64,000 nt of DNA from Sporomusa silvacetica DSM 10669. Lineage in GTDB: Bacteria > Bacillota > Negativicutes > Sporomusales > Sporomusaceae. Below are positions 1 through 7,598 of this stretch, piece after piece (the first letter of the stretch is position 1; every line of letters begins with the position of its first letter). The notes under the pieces are model-generated. The model had not been told where the DNA came from and made no database searches. It was given only the letters and a program-made list of their open reading frames with translations. The position numbers and the translations under genes were made by a program. The DNA lies in contig NZ_LSLK01000065.1 in the NCBI RefSeq assembly GCF_002257705.1, positions 116,408-180,407 on the forward strand, read 5' to 3'.

Positions 1-2
1 CC

Positions 3-854
3 AAAATGGCCATTATTTGGGATATCCGTCTGCCGCGTATCTTAGCTGCCATTATAGTTGGCGGGGGACTGGCAGTTGCTGGCGTTGTTTTTCAGGCGCT
101 GTTAATGAATCCACTTGCTGATTCGTACACCATGGGTGTATCGACAGGGGCGGCATTTGGCGCTAGTGTGGCTATTTATTTCAATATTTTTACGCAGGGT
201 GGTCTGCCGGTAACATTATTTGCCTTTGGCGGAGCGGTGGCGACTTTACTTATTGTTATGTCAATGGCTCGTGTAGGTGGCTATGTATCATCAGCCAATC
301 TGATAATTGCCGGGATTATTGTCAGCAGCATCTTATCGGCGGCCATTAGTATGGTCAAAAGTCTGGCCGGCGAGCAGGTATCTGCTATTGTCTCGTGGCT
401 TATTGGCAGTCTGGCGGCTAAGAGCTGGGAGCATGTGCTGTATGGCTGGCCGCTGATCCTGGCGGCCTGCTTTCTTTGCTACTATTATGCCGAAGATTTG
501 AATATCGTATCTTTGGGGGATCGGGAAGCCCGTAGCCTGGGTATTAATGCCTCCCGCCTTCGAACAGTGCTGTTAGCCGCCGGTGCGCTGATTACGGCAG
601 TATGTGTAGCTATTGGCGGTATTATTGGTTTTGTTGGCCTGATTGTACCGCATATGGTCAGGATGCTGACAGGCTCGGATAATAAGGTGCTCATCCCACT
701 GTGTGGCTTAACAGGCGGGATATTATTATTAACTGCCGATACCTTTGGGCGGTCGGTGGGCAATGTCGAGATACCTGTTGGTGTATTGACGACCCTTTTG
801 GGCGGTCCGTTCTTTGTTTATATTTTTAGGATGCGTAACAAGACGCTTGGGTAG
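3..854 (+). CDS. FecCD-family ABC transporter permease (5' end outside window)
   Basis: Inner-membrane permease of a binding-protein-dependent importer for iron-siderophore, haem or cobalamin-type substrates. The frame is open at the window edge, and the visible N-terminus (WDIRLPR then a glycine-rich helix) matches the region about 60 residues into typical ~330-residue FecCD proteins, so the real start lies upstream. Multiple hydrophobic helices are visible, and the conserved segment GGIIGFVGLIVPHMVRM, which in this family contacts the ATPase, is present near residue 205. The ATPase gene follows within 10 bp and the lipoprotein receptor after it, an ordinary importer operon. The exact substrate cannot be read from the sequence; proximity to feo genes suggests iron. 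Confidence 0.93.
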   Translation, partial: KMAIIWDIRLPRILAAIIVGGGLAVAGVVFQALLMNPLADSYTMGVSTGAAFGASVAIYFNIFTQGGLPVTLFAFGGAVATLLIVMSMARVGGYVSSANLIIAGIIVSSILSAAISMVKSLAGEQVSAIVSWLIGSLAAKSWEHVLYGWPLILAACFLCYYYAEDLNIVSLGDREARSLGINASRLRTVLLAAGALITAVCVAIGGIIGFVGLIVPHMVRMLTGSDNKVLIPLCGLTGGILLLTADTFGRSVGNVEIPVGVLTTLLGGPFFVYIFRMRNKTLG

Positions 855-864
855 GGGCGTTACT

Positions 865-1626
865 ATGATAAAAGTAGAAAATATACAATTTGGCTATGGT
901 GCCAAACCTGTGCTCAAAGACATCAGCCTGAATATCAGGCAAGGTTGCTTCTGCGGCATTGTTGGGCCCAACGGCTCAGGCAAGACAACGCTGTTAAATC
1001 TGATTACCGGTCAGTTGCAGGCGACTTCCGGCAATATTAGCATTAAGGGGCGGGATATCGGTTCTTACCGGATTGAAGAACTGGCCCGCCATATTGCTGT
1101 TATGCCGCAAAACATGGATATCAAATTTCCCTATACTTGCCTGGAGATTGTTGGCATGGGGCGCACTCCCTATAAAACCAGGCTGCAAGGGCTGACTGAC
1201 CAAGACGTGGCTATTATTGAAAATGCCATGCGGCTTACTGATACACTTGATTTTGCCGGACGGTTGGTTACGGAGCTAAGCGGCGGGGAACGTCAGCGGG
1301 TACTATTTGCTAAGGCCCTGGCGCAGCAGCCGGAAGTTTTATTTTTAGACGAATCCTTTTCCAATATGGACATTTACTACAGCATTAAGTGCCTGAGCTT
1401 GCTGAAAGAATTATGTGTTCAGCAAGGGCTGACAGTGGTGTCAATTATTCATGATCTTAACCTTGTCAGTACCTTTTGCTCTGAGGCCGTTGTCTTAAAG
1501 GCAGGTCTACTGGTTAAGTATGGCTCGGCTCCGACTGTACTTGACCCTGAACTTATTGGCGAGGTATTCCACATCAAAGTGGTTCGGGCGGGTGAGACAG
1601 GCTTGGCCGTCCTCTCCAATCTATAA
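865..1626 (+). CDS. ABC transporter ATP-binding protein, FepC/BtuD type
   Basis: Cytoplasmic ATPase powering the upstream permease. It has Walker A GPNGSGKTT (near residue 35), a Q-loop, the signature LSGGERQRV, Walker B VLFLDE and the H-loop in SIIHDLN. The start is taken at the ATG giving MIKVENIQFGYG, a typical N-terminus for this family; a longer frame opening at 814 overlaps the permease and adds 17 unlikely residues. Length is about 253 residues, normal for the family. It lies between permease and binding protein, so all three are probably cotranscribed. Cofactor is probably iron-siderophore or a related metal chelate, by family and context only. Confidence 0.94.
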   Translation: MIKVENIQFGYGAKPVLKDISLNIRQGCFCGIVGPNGSGKTTLLNLITGQLQATSGNISIKGRDIGSYRIEELARHIAVMPQNMDIKFPYTCLEIVGMGRTPYKTRLQGLTDQDVAIIENAMRLTDTLDFAGRLVTELSGGERQRVLFAKALAQQPEVLFLDESFSNMDIYYSIKCLSLLKELCVQQGLTVVSIIHDLNLVSTFCSEAVVLKAGLLVKYGSAPTVLDPELIGEVFHIKVVRAGETGLAVLSNL

Positions 1627-1686
1627 TAAGAAAAGACTTGGCTTGTACTCCCCATCTTGACAAGAAATTCCTGGAGGAAATGGTAT

Positions 1687-2637
1687 ATGAAAAGTAAAGC
1701 GTTCTACGTGGTTGTTCTTCTTCTCTTGATGGCAGTTGTAGCTGGCTGCGGTACTTCCAAACCTGCCGCCACGGCTAACGAGGGTATAATAAAAATTACT
1801 GATGACCTAAATCAGACCATAGTCCTTAAGCAGCCAGCCAAACGAATTATTTCTCTGTACTCCGCACATACCGAAAATCTATTAGCATTGGGTCTTGAGG
1901 CTGAGATCATCGGCGTCAGTCCGGCAGAATCTGATCCGGCGGCCAAGAACAAGCCAGTATTTGACTATCGGGCCGATCCGGAAAAGGTATTGGCGGCTGA
2001 GCCTGATTTGGTTATTATTAGACCGTTTATTAAGCAAAGTCACCCCGACTTTGTCAAGACTCTGGAGCAGGCCAATATCAAAGTGGTTTGTCTTTATCCG
2101 GAGAAGTTTGAGGAATTTGACAGTTATATTAAAAAGCTGGCCATACTGACAGGCAAAGAGCAGCAGGCTGACGACAAACTGGCTGCTTTTCATGCTAAGC
2201 TCAACCAAGTTGCCGAGCATACAGCTATGTCGCCGATTAAAAAACAGGTGTATTTTGAGGCTACAGCAACCGAATACCGGACAATTACGCCTGCTAGTAT
2301 GCCGGGGACAGTGCTTAAGCTGGCTGGAGGGTTAAATGCGGCCGCCGATGCGCAGCCTTTGAAAGCTGCAAGCAGTATTGCCGCCTACGGCAGTGAACGT
2401 TTATTAATGAAGGCTGAGGAAATTGACATTTTTCTGGCACAACGTGGCCCGATGAATCCAGGCGTTACGCCTGATAGTATTAAACAGCGTCCAGGCTTTG
2501 ATAAGATAAAGGCAGTACAAGAGGGTAAAGTCTATATTGTTGACGAAGGATTTGTCTCCAGTCCTACCTTCCGGCTGGCTGAAGGTGTTGAACAATTGGC
2601 TAAACTGATTTATCCCGAAGTTTATAATGGGCAATAA
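1687..2637 (+). CDS. Iron-siderophore-type ABC transporter substrate-binding lipoprotein
   Basis: Receptor of the importer encoded just upstream, belonging to the helical-backbone (TroA/BtuF/FepB-like) binding-protein group. The N-terminus MKSKAFYVVVLL...AGCG is a signal peptide with a lipobox (VAGC), so the mature protein should be lipid-anchored outside the inner membrane. The pattern ITDDLNQTIVLKQPAKRIISL near the start and the two-lobe arrangement are typical. The start at 1687 is supported by a GGAGGA ribosome site nine bases upstream; the longer frame from 1657 runs through that site. 316 residues, usual length. The ligand is not identifiable. Confidence 0.92.
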   Translation: MKSKAFYVVVLLLLMAVVAGCGTSKPAATANEGIIKITDDLNQTIVLKQPAKRIISLYSAHTENLLALGLEAEIIGVSPAESDPAAKNKPVFDYRADPEKVLAAEPDLVIIRPFIKQSHPDFVKTLEQANIKVVCLYPEKFEEFDSYIKKLAILTGKEQQADDKLAAFHAKLNQVAEHTAMSPIKKQVYFEATATEYRTITPASMPGTVLKLAGGLNAAADAQPLKAASSIAAYGSERLLMKAEEIDIFLAQRGPMNPGVTPDSIKQRPGFDKIKAVQEGKVYIVDEGFVSSPTFRLAEGVEQLAKLIYPEVYNGQ

Positions 2638-2672
2638 GAAAAATAAAGTTGGCAAGAATGTAAAAGTCCTGC

Positions 2673-2720
2673 TTGACAGGGTGTCATGAAATTCATATAA
2701 TGATATTGAGAATAAATATC
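2673..2720 (+). promoter_or_regulatory. feo promoter (consensus -35/-10) with overlapping Fur-box-like site
   Basis: A perfect TTGACA (2673-2678) and a perfect TATAAT (2696-2701) are separated by exactly 17 bp. Immediately after, 2702-2720 matches the 19-bp Fur consensus at 15 of 19 positions by my hand alignment, placing a repressor over the transcription start. The promoter reads into feoA-feoB. Iron-repressed expression is inferred from this arrangement. Confidence 0.82.
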
Positions 2721-2767
2721 AGTTACGCGTCAGAATCAAAATGGCGCAAATTTTTTACTTAAGTGCT

Positions 2768-2786
2768 GATAATGATTATCAATATT
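2768..2786 (+). promoter_or_regulatory. Second Fur-box-like site in the feo leader
   Basis: The 19 bases match the Fur consensus at 16 of 19 positions (GATAATGATTATCAATATT). It lies about 70 bp downstream of the -10 hexamer and just upstream of the feoA ribosome site, so it could act as a roadblock or a cooperative second operator with 2702-2720. Confidence 0.78.
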
Positions 2787-2804
2787 AAAAGGAGGAAATA
2801 TATC

Positions 2805-3023
2805 ATGACACTTTCACAAGCCAAACGTGGTCAACGTCTTTTAATTGCTGCTATTCCTAATCCAACTATCAGGGCTCAAGCCATTCGCTTCGGCATTGCC
2901 GAGGGCGCTGAAGTAGAATGTTATGAAAAATTGCCTGCTGGCCCAGTTGTTATCGGCAGAGGTAAGCAAGAGATTGCGATTGGGCGCCGTTTAGCCGAAA
3001 ACATTGAGGTGCAGCCAGCTTAG
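2805..3023 (+). CDS. feoA: FeoA ferrous iron transport accessory protein
   Basis: Small SH3-like cytosolic protein that works with FeoB in Fe2+ uptake. 72 residues, a usual FeoA length. It begins MTLSQAKRGQRLLI and contains AIRFGIAEGAEVECYEKLPAGPVVI, the typical FeoA core. The start at 2805 has a strong GGAGG six bases upstream; an earlier in-frame ATG at 2763 would include the Fur-like site and ribosome site in coding sequence, so it is rejected. feoB follows after about 50 bp. Expression is probably iron-repressed through the two upstream sites. Confidence 0.95.
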   Translation: MTLSQAKRGQRLLIAAIPNPTIRAQAIRFGIAEGAEVECYEKLPAGPVVIGRGKQEIAIGRRLAENIEVQPA

Positions 3024-3076
3024 TGGGGTGAAATATTATCAAGAGAAAGGCTCTCAGGTAGCCAGTGGAGGAAAAA

Positions 3077-4924
3077 ATGGATCATTGTCATAATAACTTA
3101 ACTCATATAGATATTCCTGAGGGAGCTAAGAAGATAGTTCTAGTGGGTAATCCTAATGTGGGAAAGTCAGTGTTTTTTAATGCATTAACAGGCATGTATG
3201 TGGATGTGTCGAATTTCCCCGGGACCACTGTTGATATATCGCATGGCCGTTACGGTAAAGATGTAGTTATCGATACGCCCGGCGTATATGGTATTTCTTC
3301 CTTTAATGACGAGGAAACTGTGGCCAGAGATGTTATTTTGTCTGCTGATTTAATTTTAAATGTAGTCGATGCTGTGCATTTGGAACGTGATTTATTTCTG
3401 ACGCTGCAGGTTATTGATACTGGTATTCCTACCATTATTGCCATAAACATGATGGATGAGGCCGAGGAACAAGGGCTTAAAATAGATCTTGATTTGCTTG
3501 AGGATCTATTAGGTGTACCAGTCATTGCGACAATAGCAGTAAAGGGCAAAGGTGTTTCTGAGGTCAAGAACCGGATCTTTGAAGCTCGTACCGGGATCAT
3601 ACCTTCAAAGTTGAAAAATAGGCTGGAAAGTATGATGAACCGGATTGGTTCCTGGGGTGAAGCATTACTTGTACTTGAAGGTGATCCCCATGTGGCTGAG
3701 CGCCATGGGGTACCACCAGGCGAACTGCGGGAGGAGATTTATCACGACCGCCGTCACCGTGTGAATGATATCGTCAAGCATGTAGTAACCGAAACAGAAG
3801 AAGGCGCGACGTTTGGTACTATGTTAGGCCGGTATATGTTGCGGCCCTGGACAGGTATACCCATCTTTGCCCTAGTACTATACGCTATGTATTATCTGAT
3901 TGGCGTTCTTGTAGCCCAGGATATTGTCGGCTTTACTGAGGAAACAGTCATGCAGGGCCTGTATGAACCGGTAGTGCGGGATTTTGTTGGACGCTTTATT
4001 AGTGAACAATCGATAATTGGTACGATCCTAATTGGTGAATTTGGTATATTAACTATGACAGTAACCTATGTCCTGGGACTGCTGCTGCCCTTAGTTGTCG
4101 GTTTTTACCTTGCATTATCAATTATGGAGGATTCAGGTTATCTGCCGCGGCTAGCCACACTGGTTGATCGTGTTATGACCAGTATTGGCTTAAACGGACG
4201 GGCTATTATTCCTTTAATTTTAGGTTTTGGCTGTGTAACCATGGCGACTATCACAACTCGAATTTTAGGAACCAAGCGAGAGCGGACAATTGCGACCGCC
4301 GTGCTGGGTCTGGCTATACCATGTTCGGCACAGCTTGGTGTTATTGCCGGCATGTTAGCAGGTATTGGCACCAAATTTATTGCGATTTATATTCTGGTTA
4401 TTTTACTGGTTTTAGGGATAACAGGCAAGATTCTCCACAAGGTATTGCCAGGAGAGTCTTCTGATCTCTTGATTGATTTGCCGCCTATCCGTTTACCGCG
4501 TGGTGAAAATGTATTGAAAAAGACGGTAATCAAGTCGTACGCGTTTCTCTTAGAAGCTACACCGCTATTTATGTTGGGAGCGCTTATTATTTCAGGGCTG
4601 CAGCTTAGCGGATTGTTAGATAGTATTCAATTAGCCTTAGCTCCAGTAACAGAAGGGTTACTAAAATTGCCAAAAGAAACAGCAACTGCCTTTATTATGG
4701 GTCTTATCCGCCGTGACTTTGGGGCGGCTGGTTTAAATGATATGGCACTTACACCGGCACAGACTTTAGTATCACTGGTAACTATTACGCTGTTTGTGCC
4801 ATGTGTTGCCACTGTCATTATGATATTTAAAGAGCGGGGCAATAAAGAGGGCGCTTTGATTTGGCTTAGCTCGTGGGTGTTTGCATTCATCATTGGTGCT
4901 ATTGTAGCGGCATTTGTTATTTGA
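3077..4924 (+). CDS. feoB: FeoB ferrous iron transporter
   Basis: GTP-hydrolysing Fe2+ permease of the inner membrane. The N-terminal G domain has G1 GNPNVGKS (near residue 24), the G2 region NFPGTTVD, G3 DTPG, and G4 NMMD; a helical spacer follows, then the membrane part with two Gate-type repeats (for example GFGCVTMATITTRIL and a later EATPLFMLG region). 615 residues is slightly short of the ~700-770 of many FeoB proteins but complete at both ends. The start at 3077 is chosen over a GTG at 3065 because GGAGG lies between them. It is cotranscribed with feoA and the Cys-rich ORF that follows. Confidence 0.96.
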   Translation: MDHCHNNLTHIDIPEGAKKIVLVGNPNVGKSVFFNALTGMYVDVSNFPGTTVDISHGRYGKDVVIDTPGVYGISSFNDEETVARDVILSADLILNVVDAVHLERDLFLTLQVIDTGIPTIIAINMMDEAEEQGLKIDLDLLEDLLGVPVIATIAVKGKGVSEVKNRIFEARTGIIPSKLKNRLESMMNRIGSWGEALLVLEGDPHVAERHGVPPGELREEIYHDRRHRVNDIVKHVVTETEEGATFGTMLGRYMLRPWTGIPIFALVLYAMYYLIGVLVAQDIVGFTEETVMQGLYEPVVRDFVGRFISEQSIIGTILIGEFGILTMTVTYVLGLLLPLVVGFYLALSIMEDSGYLPRLATLVDRVMTSIGLNGRAIIPLILGFGCVTMATITTRILGTKRERTIATAVLGLAIPCSAQLGVIAGMLAGIGTKFIAIYILVILLVLGITGKILHKVLPGESSDLLIDLPPIRLPRGENVLKKTVIKSYAFLLEATPLFMLGALIISGLQLSGLLDSIQLALAPVTEGLLKLPKETATAFIMGLIRRDFGAAGLNDMALTPAQTLVSLVTITLFVPCVATVIMIFKERGNKEGALIWLSSWVFAFIIGAIVAAFVI

Positions 4925-4939
4925 TCTAACAAAGCAGAG

Positions 4940-5089
4940 GTGATCAATATTGAACAGCAACTTTGTCCCCAATGCAAGATGACCTGTGATCCAGGGAAGA
5001 TACGCTGCCCCCGTTGTAACAAGCTACTTTTAGCCCCGTGTAATGGGAATTGCAGTAAGTGCAAGGGGAAAAATAAATGTTCCGGATAG
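4940..5089 (+). CDS. Small Cys-rich zinc-ribbon-like protein of the feo operon
   Basis: A 49-residue ORF with a GTG start placed directly after an AGAGG ribosome site, 15 bp behind feoB. It contains nine cysteines in CPQC, CPRC and CNGNC-x2-C-x5-C arrangements, and many lysines, so it probably binds zinc or iron. There is no membrane segment, so it is not the usual FeoC or the single-helix FeoB-associated Cys-rich protein. Position before the operon terminator indicates it is the third feo gene. Function unknown; a metal-responsive accessory or chaperone role is inference only. Confidence 0.7.
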   Translation: MINIEQQLCPQCKMTCDPGKIRCPRCNKLLLAPCNGNCSKCKGKNKCSG

Positions 5090-5090
5090 A

Positions 5091-5128
5091 AGAAACCCCA
5101 GAGTTCAATTCAGAACTCTGGGGTTTCT
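5091..5128. terminator. Bidirectional terminator between feo and glnB/amt
   Basis: A perfect 16-bp inverted repeat (5091-5106 with 5113-5128) encloses a six-base loop, and the outer bases are A/T rich on both sides. It overlaps the end of the Cys-rich ORF and separates two convergent operons, so it can serve both. Confidence 0.88.
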
Positions 5129-5142
5129 TACTTATACACTCT

Positions 5143-5514
5143 TTACTTAGACATATCAGCCGGGTCAGCAATAGCGATGTCGCCTTCTTCACCGGTACGA
5201 ATGCGGACGGCATTGGCAACAGGATAAACAAAGATTTTGCCATCACCAATTTTTCCGGTTCGGCAAGCCGTTTTAGCAGCCTCAAGCACCCGTTCGACCG
5301 GTACTTCACAGACAACAATTTCGATTTTCACTTTGGGAACTAAGTTAATGCTGTACTCTTGCCCACGGTATACCTCAGTGTGGCCTTTAGTTAGGCCGCA
5401 GCCATAGACTTGCGTTACGGTCATACCTGTGACGTTAATTTTTTTCATGGCTTCTTTCAGTTCTTCAAGTTTTTCAGGGCGGGTAATAATGTCAATTTTC
5501 GTAATAGGTCTCAT
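5143..5514 (-). CDS. glnK: PII nitrogen-regulatory signal protein
   Basis: Trimeric cytosolic sensor of 2-oxoglutarate, ATP/ADP and nitrogen status that typically blocks AmtB. 123 residues. It shows the PII pattern: MRPITKIDIITRPEKLEELKEAM, the T-loop TKGHTEVYRGQEYSINLVPKVK with the tyrosine that is uridylylated in some bacteria, the B-loop TGKIGDGKIFV, and a C-loop. The start is supported by GGAGGAAC on the minus strand. It lies 150 bp behind the ammonium transporter on the same strand, the common amtB-glnK pair, so I use glnK rather than glnB; the sequence alone does not separate them. Confidence 0.93.
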   Translation of the reverse strand: MRPITKIDIITRPEKLEELKEAMKKINVTGMTVTQVYGCGLTKGHTEVYRGQEYSINLVPKVKIEIVVCEVPVERVLEAAKTACRTGKIGDGKIFVYPVANAVRIRTGEEGDIAIADPADMSK

Positions 5515-5663
5515 GATAAGTTCCTCCTTTTTCTATATACAGCGTGTTAAAGCTTTTTGCAGGCCAGTGGTGTGTTGATACTACACCACACCACACACCA
5601 TCTGCCTGCACCTACAACTTCTTTAAGCGGAATATATAGTTATATTATATAAGTAATTACAGT

Positions 5664-7079
5664 TTACGCGAGAGTTGTCTTTTTCGCAACTATTTCTTGC
5701 GGGACGCCATTTGCAGAGGAACCAAAGGCAATTGGCGAACCTGTCAGGAAATCTTGATAAGCATAGCCCCGTTCGCCGTGTTCAGTAAGGTCAAGGCCTT
5801 GAACTTCTTGATCAGTAGTAGCACGAACTTCCATAAACAAGCTAATGGCCTTGAGAATAATGAAAGTCATTATGGCGGCAAATATCCAACTGATGCCAAC
5901 ACCAAGAAGTTGAGTGGTTAACTGACTAGCATTGCCGTAGAACAGGCCATCAGCACCGGCCGGGTTAACAGCTTTGGAGGCAAACAAACCGGTGGCAATA
6001 GCACCCCAGGTGCCACCAATGCCATGTACGCCAAAGGCATCAAGGGAATCATCATAACCAAGCTTAGGTTTCAGAACAGCCACAGCCAAGAAGCAGATAA
6101 TGCCAGCAGACAAACCGATGATGACTGACGGGATAAGGCTGACAAAGCCGGCTGCTGGTGTAATAGCGACAAGACCGGCGATACATCCGGAAGCAGCGCC
6201 CAAAATGGTGGGCTTGCCATGATATAACCATTCGGTTAATACCCAGGAAACTGTGGCAGCAGCAGCGGCTACATGAGTAACCACGAAGGCGCTGGCAGCA
6301 AGACCATTGGCAGATAAAGCGCTGCCGGCATTAAATCCAAACCAACCAAACCAGAGTAGGGAAGCGCCAATAACAGTCATTGGCAGGTGATGAGGCATCA
6401 TGACTTCAGAGCCATACCCTTTGCGTTTGCCAATCATAAGGGCAATCGTGAGGCCTGAGACACCAGAGATAATATGAACAACAGTACCACCGGCGAAATC
6501 CAATACACCCAATTCACGGATCCAACCACCTACACCCCATACCCAGTGAGCCATAGGATCATATACTAAGGTGGTCCAGAGCAAGGTGAAGACTACGAAA
6601 GCCCCAAACTTCATTCGCTCAGCAAAGGCACCGGTAATTAAGCCAGCAGTTATAACCGCAAACATAGCTTGGAAGATCATAAAAGCCTGATGCGGAATGG
6701 TTGCGGCATAGTCGGCATTAGGTTCCATTCCAACACCACTCAGGCCAACCCAGTCAAGAGAACCAATGAAATGATTGATGTCTGGTCCAAAGGCCAGGGA
6801 GTAACCGAATAATACCCATTGCACAGTGACTAACCCAATGATAAAAAAGCTTTGCATGAGGGTACTTAAGGCATTTTTGGTTCTTACCATACCACCATAG
6901 AATAAAGCCAACCCCGGGGTCATAATCATAACTAGTGCAGAGCTGATTAGAACGAAAGTTGTATCCCCGGTATCAATCTTGGCTGCTTCAGCTGGCGTTT
7001 CGCCGTCAGCAAAGGCAGCAGGTGCAAATACGAGCATTAATAATAAACATACTGTAAAAATAGTCCAGAGCTTTTTCAT
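5664..7079 (-). CDS. amt: Ammonium transporter, Amt family
   Basis: Inner-membrane trimeric NH4+/NH3 channel. 471 residues with an N-terminal signal-like helix (MKKLWTIFTVCLLLMLVFAP...AFA), then eleven expected membrane helices. Family blocks are clear: TPGLALFYGGMV, DFAGGTVVHI, LLWFGWFGFNAGSA, and DAFGVHGIGGTWGAI containing the pore histidine. The C-terminal tail (GLDLTEHGERGY) is the segment that engages PII. Ribosome site AAGGGATG lies just upstream. It is followed by the PII gene and preceded by a promoter and a structured leader. Confidence 0.96.
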   Translation of the reverse strand: MKKLWTIFTVCLLLMLVFAPAAFADGETPAEAAKIDTGDTTFVLISSALVMIMTPGLALFYGGMVRTKNALSTLMQSFFIIGLVTVQWVLFGYSLAFGPDINHFIGSLDWVGLSGVGMEPNADYAATIPHQAFMIFQAMFAVITAGLITGAFAERMKFGAFVVFTLLWTTLVYDPMAHWVWGVGGWIRELGVLDFAGGTVVHIISGVSGLTIALMIGKRKGYGSEVMMPHHLPMTVIGASLLWFGWFGFNAGSALSANGLAASAFVVTHVAAAAATVSWVLTEWLYHGKPTILGAASGCIAGLVAITPAAGFVSLIPSVIIGLSAGIICFLAVAVLKPKLGYDDSLDAFGVHGIGGTWGAIATGLFASKAVNPAGADGLFYGNASQLTTQLLGVGISWIFAAIMTFIILKAISLFMEVRATTDQEVQGLDLTEHGERGYAYQDFLTGSPIAFGSSANGVPQEIVAKKTTLA

Positions 7080-7166
7080 TTTACATCCCTTCCTTTTCTT
7101 ACTAATATTTTTTGAATGAAAGTGTATTTTTGAATAAATACATCCCCCCTTGCGATATCCGGAAAT

Positions 7167-7256
7167 AAAAAGAAGCGCCTCAAAGGGTTACCCCTTCAGG
7201 ACGCCATTGTCCGGAATCATAGACACAAAAGCCTTCGCAAATAGTTGCGAAGGCTT
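7167..7256 (-). promoter_or_regulatory. Attenuator-like leader of amt (two hairpins, second a terminator)
   Basis: Read on the minus strand, the amt leader contains first a perfect 12-bp hairpin (7229-7256, four-base loop), then a second hairpin (7175-7205) with outer stem GCGUC/GGCGC and inner stem AAGGG-GUAA-CCCUU, a GNRA tetraloop, followed by UUCUUUUU. The second looks like an intrinsic terminator about 90 bases before the amt start, so read-through must be controlled. I do not recognise a known riboswitch; the first loop does not fit the ANTAR hexaloop consensus. Confidence 0.6.
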
Positions 7257-7286
7257 CATTGCCTAAAGTATTAACTTGATGTAATT

Positions 7287-7316
7287 ACTATAACAAATGG
7301 TACAGACCAGTGTCAA
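7287..7316 (-). promoter_or_regulatory. Predicted amt promoter
   Basis: On the minus strand TTGACA (7311-7316) is 18 bp from TATAGT (7287-7292). The start would fall near 7280, giving a leader of about 200 bases that contains the two hairpins. The site lies between amt and the divergent tRNA-Sec gene. Confidence 0.65.
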
Positions 7317-7438
7317 GAGAATTTTTGTTTAAAAGTAAAAAAAGTATTTATATTGCGGAATTTGGAAGAGATGTCTCGCCGATGTGTACCTTGAATAAAA
7401 AAGGGTCTTATGCTATATTGTATATGTAAAGTTGATAT

Positions 7439-7535
7439 GGGAGCGGATGGGGCCTGGTGGTTCCTGCAGTCTTCAAAACTGTTCGTTGGGCGTTAATCCG
7501 TCCATGGTGGGTTCGATTCCTACACGCTCCCGCCA
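7439..7535 (+). tRNA. selC: tRNA-Sec (anticodon TCA)
   Basis: A 97-base tRNA with the long variable arm of tRNA-Sec, an anticodon loop CTTCAAAA carrying TCA, a T-arm with GGTTCGATTCC, an extended acceptor stem (GGGAGCG pairing with CGCTCCC) and an encoded GCCA end. Its presence implies selenoprotein synthesis in the host. The 3' two-thirds (from 7471) is duplicated at 47867-47931, so this gene is the attachment site of the island. The copy here is complete, so function should be retained. Confidence 0.97.
7471..7535 (+). repeat. attL: 65-bp direct repeat within selC
   Basis: These 65 bases, the 3' part of the tRNA from the anticodon loop to CCA, are repeated at 47867-47931 with one substitution (T at 7497, C at 47893). 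Homology stops exactly after CCA on the right. Together with the adjacent integrase this identifies the left border of an integrated element. Confidence 0.95.
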
Positions 7536-7548
7536 CCAGTAAAATCAA

Positions 7549-7583
7549 GGCTGCTCGGTCATTTAGACTGAGCAACCTTTTTG
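7549..7583 (+). terminator. Terminator behind selC / convergent integrase
   Basis: A 12-position stem with one mismatch (7549-7560 with 7566-7577), five-base loop, followed by a run of T. It can end selC transcription and, in the other direction, the integrase message. Confidence 0.82.
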
Positions 7584-7598
7584 TTATTTTGCTTATTG

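Noticed and set aside
485..763. Minus-strand frame opposite the FecCD permease
   Set aside because: Antisense shadow of a clear gene; no ribosome site and no protein-like composition.
5567..5602. GTGTG/CACAC-rich stretch between glnK and amt as a regulatory repeat
   Set aside because: Low-complexity sequence with no defined symmetry; not enough to call a site.
7167..7256. ANTAR-type antiterminator or TPP-like riboswitch before amt
   Set aside because: The first loop is not a hexaloop with A1/G4, and no TPP core (CTGAGA...ACCTGA) is present.
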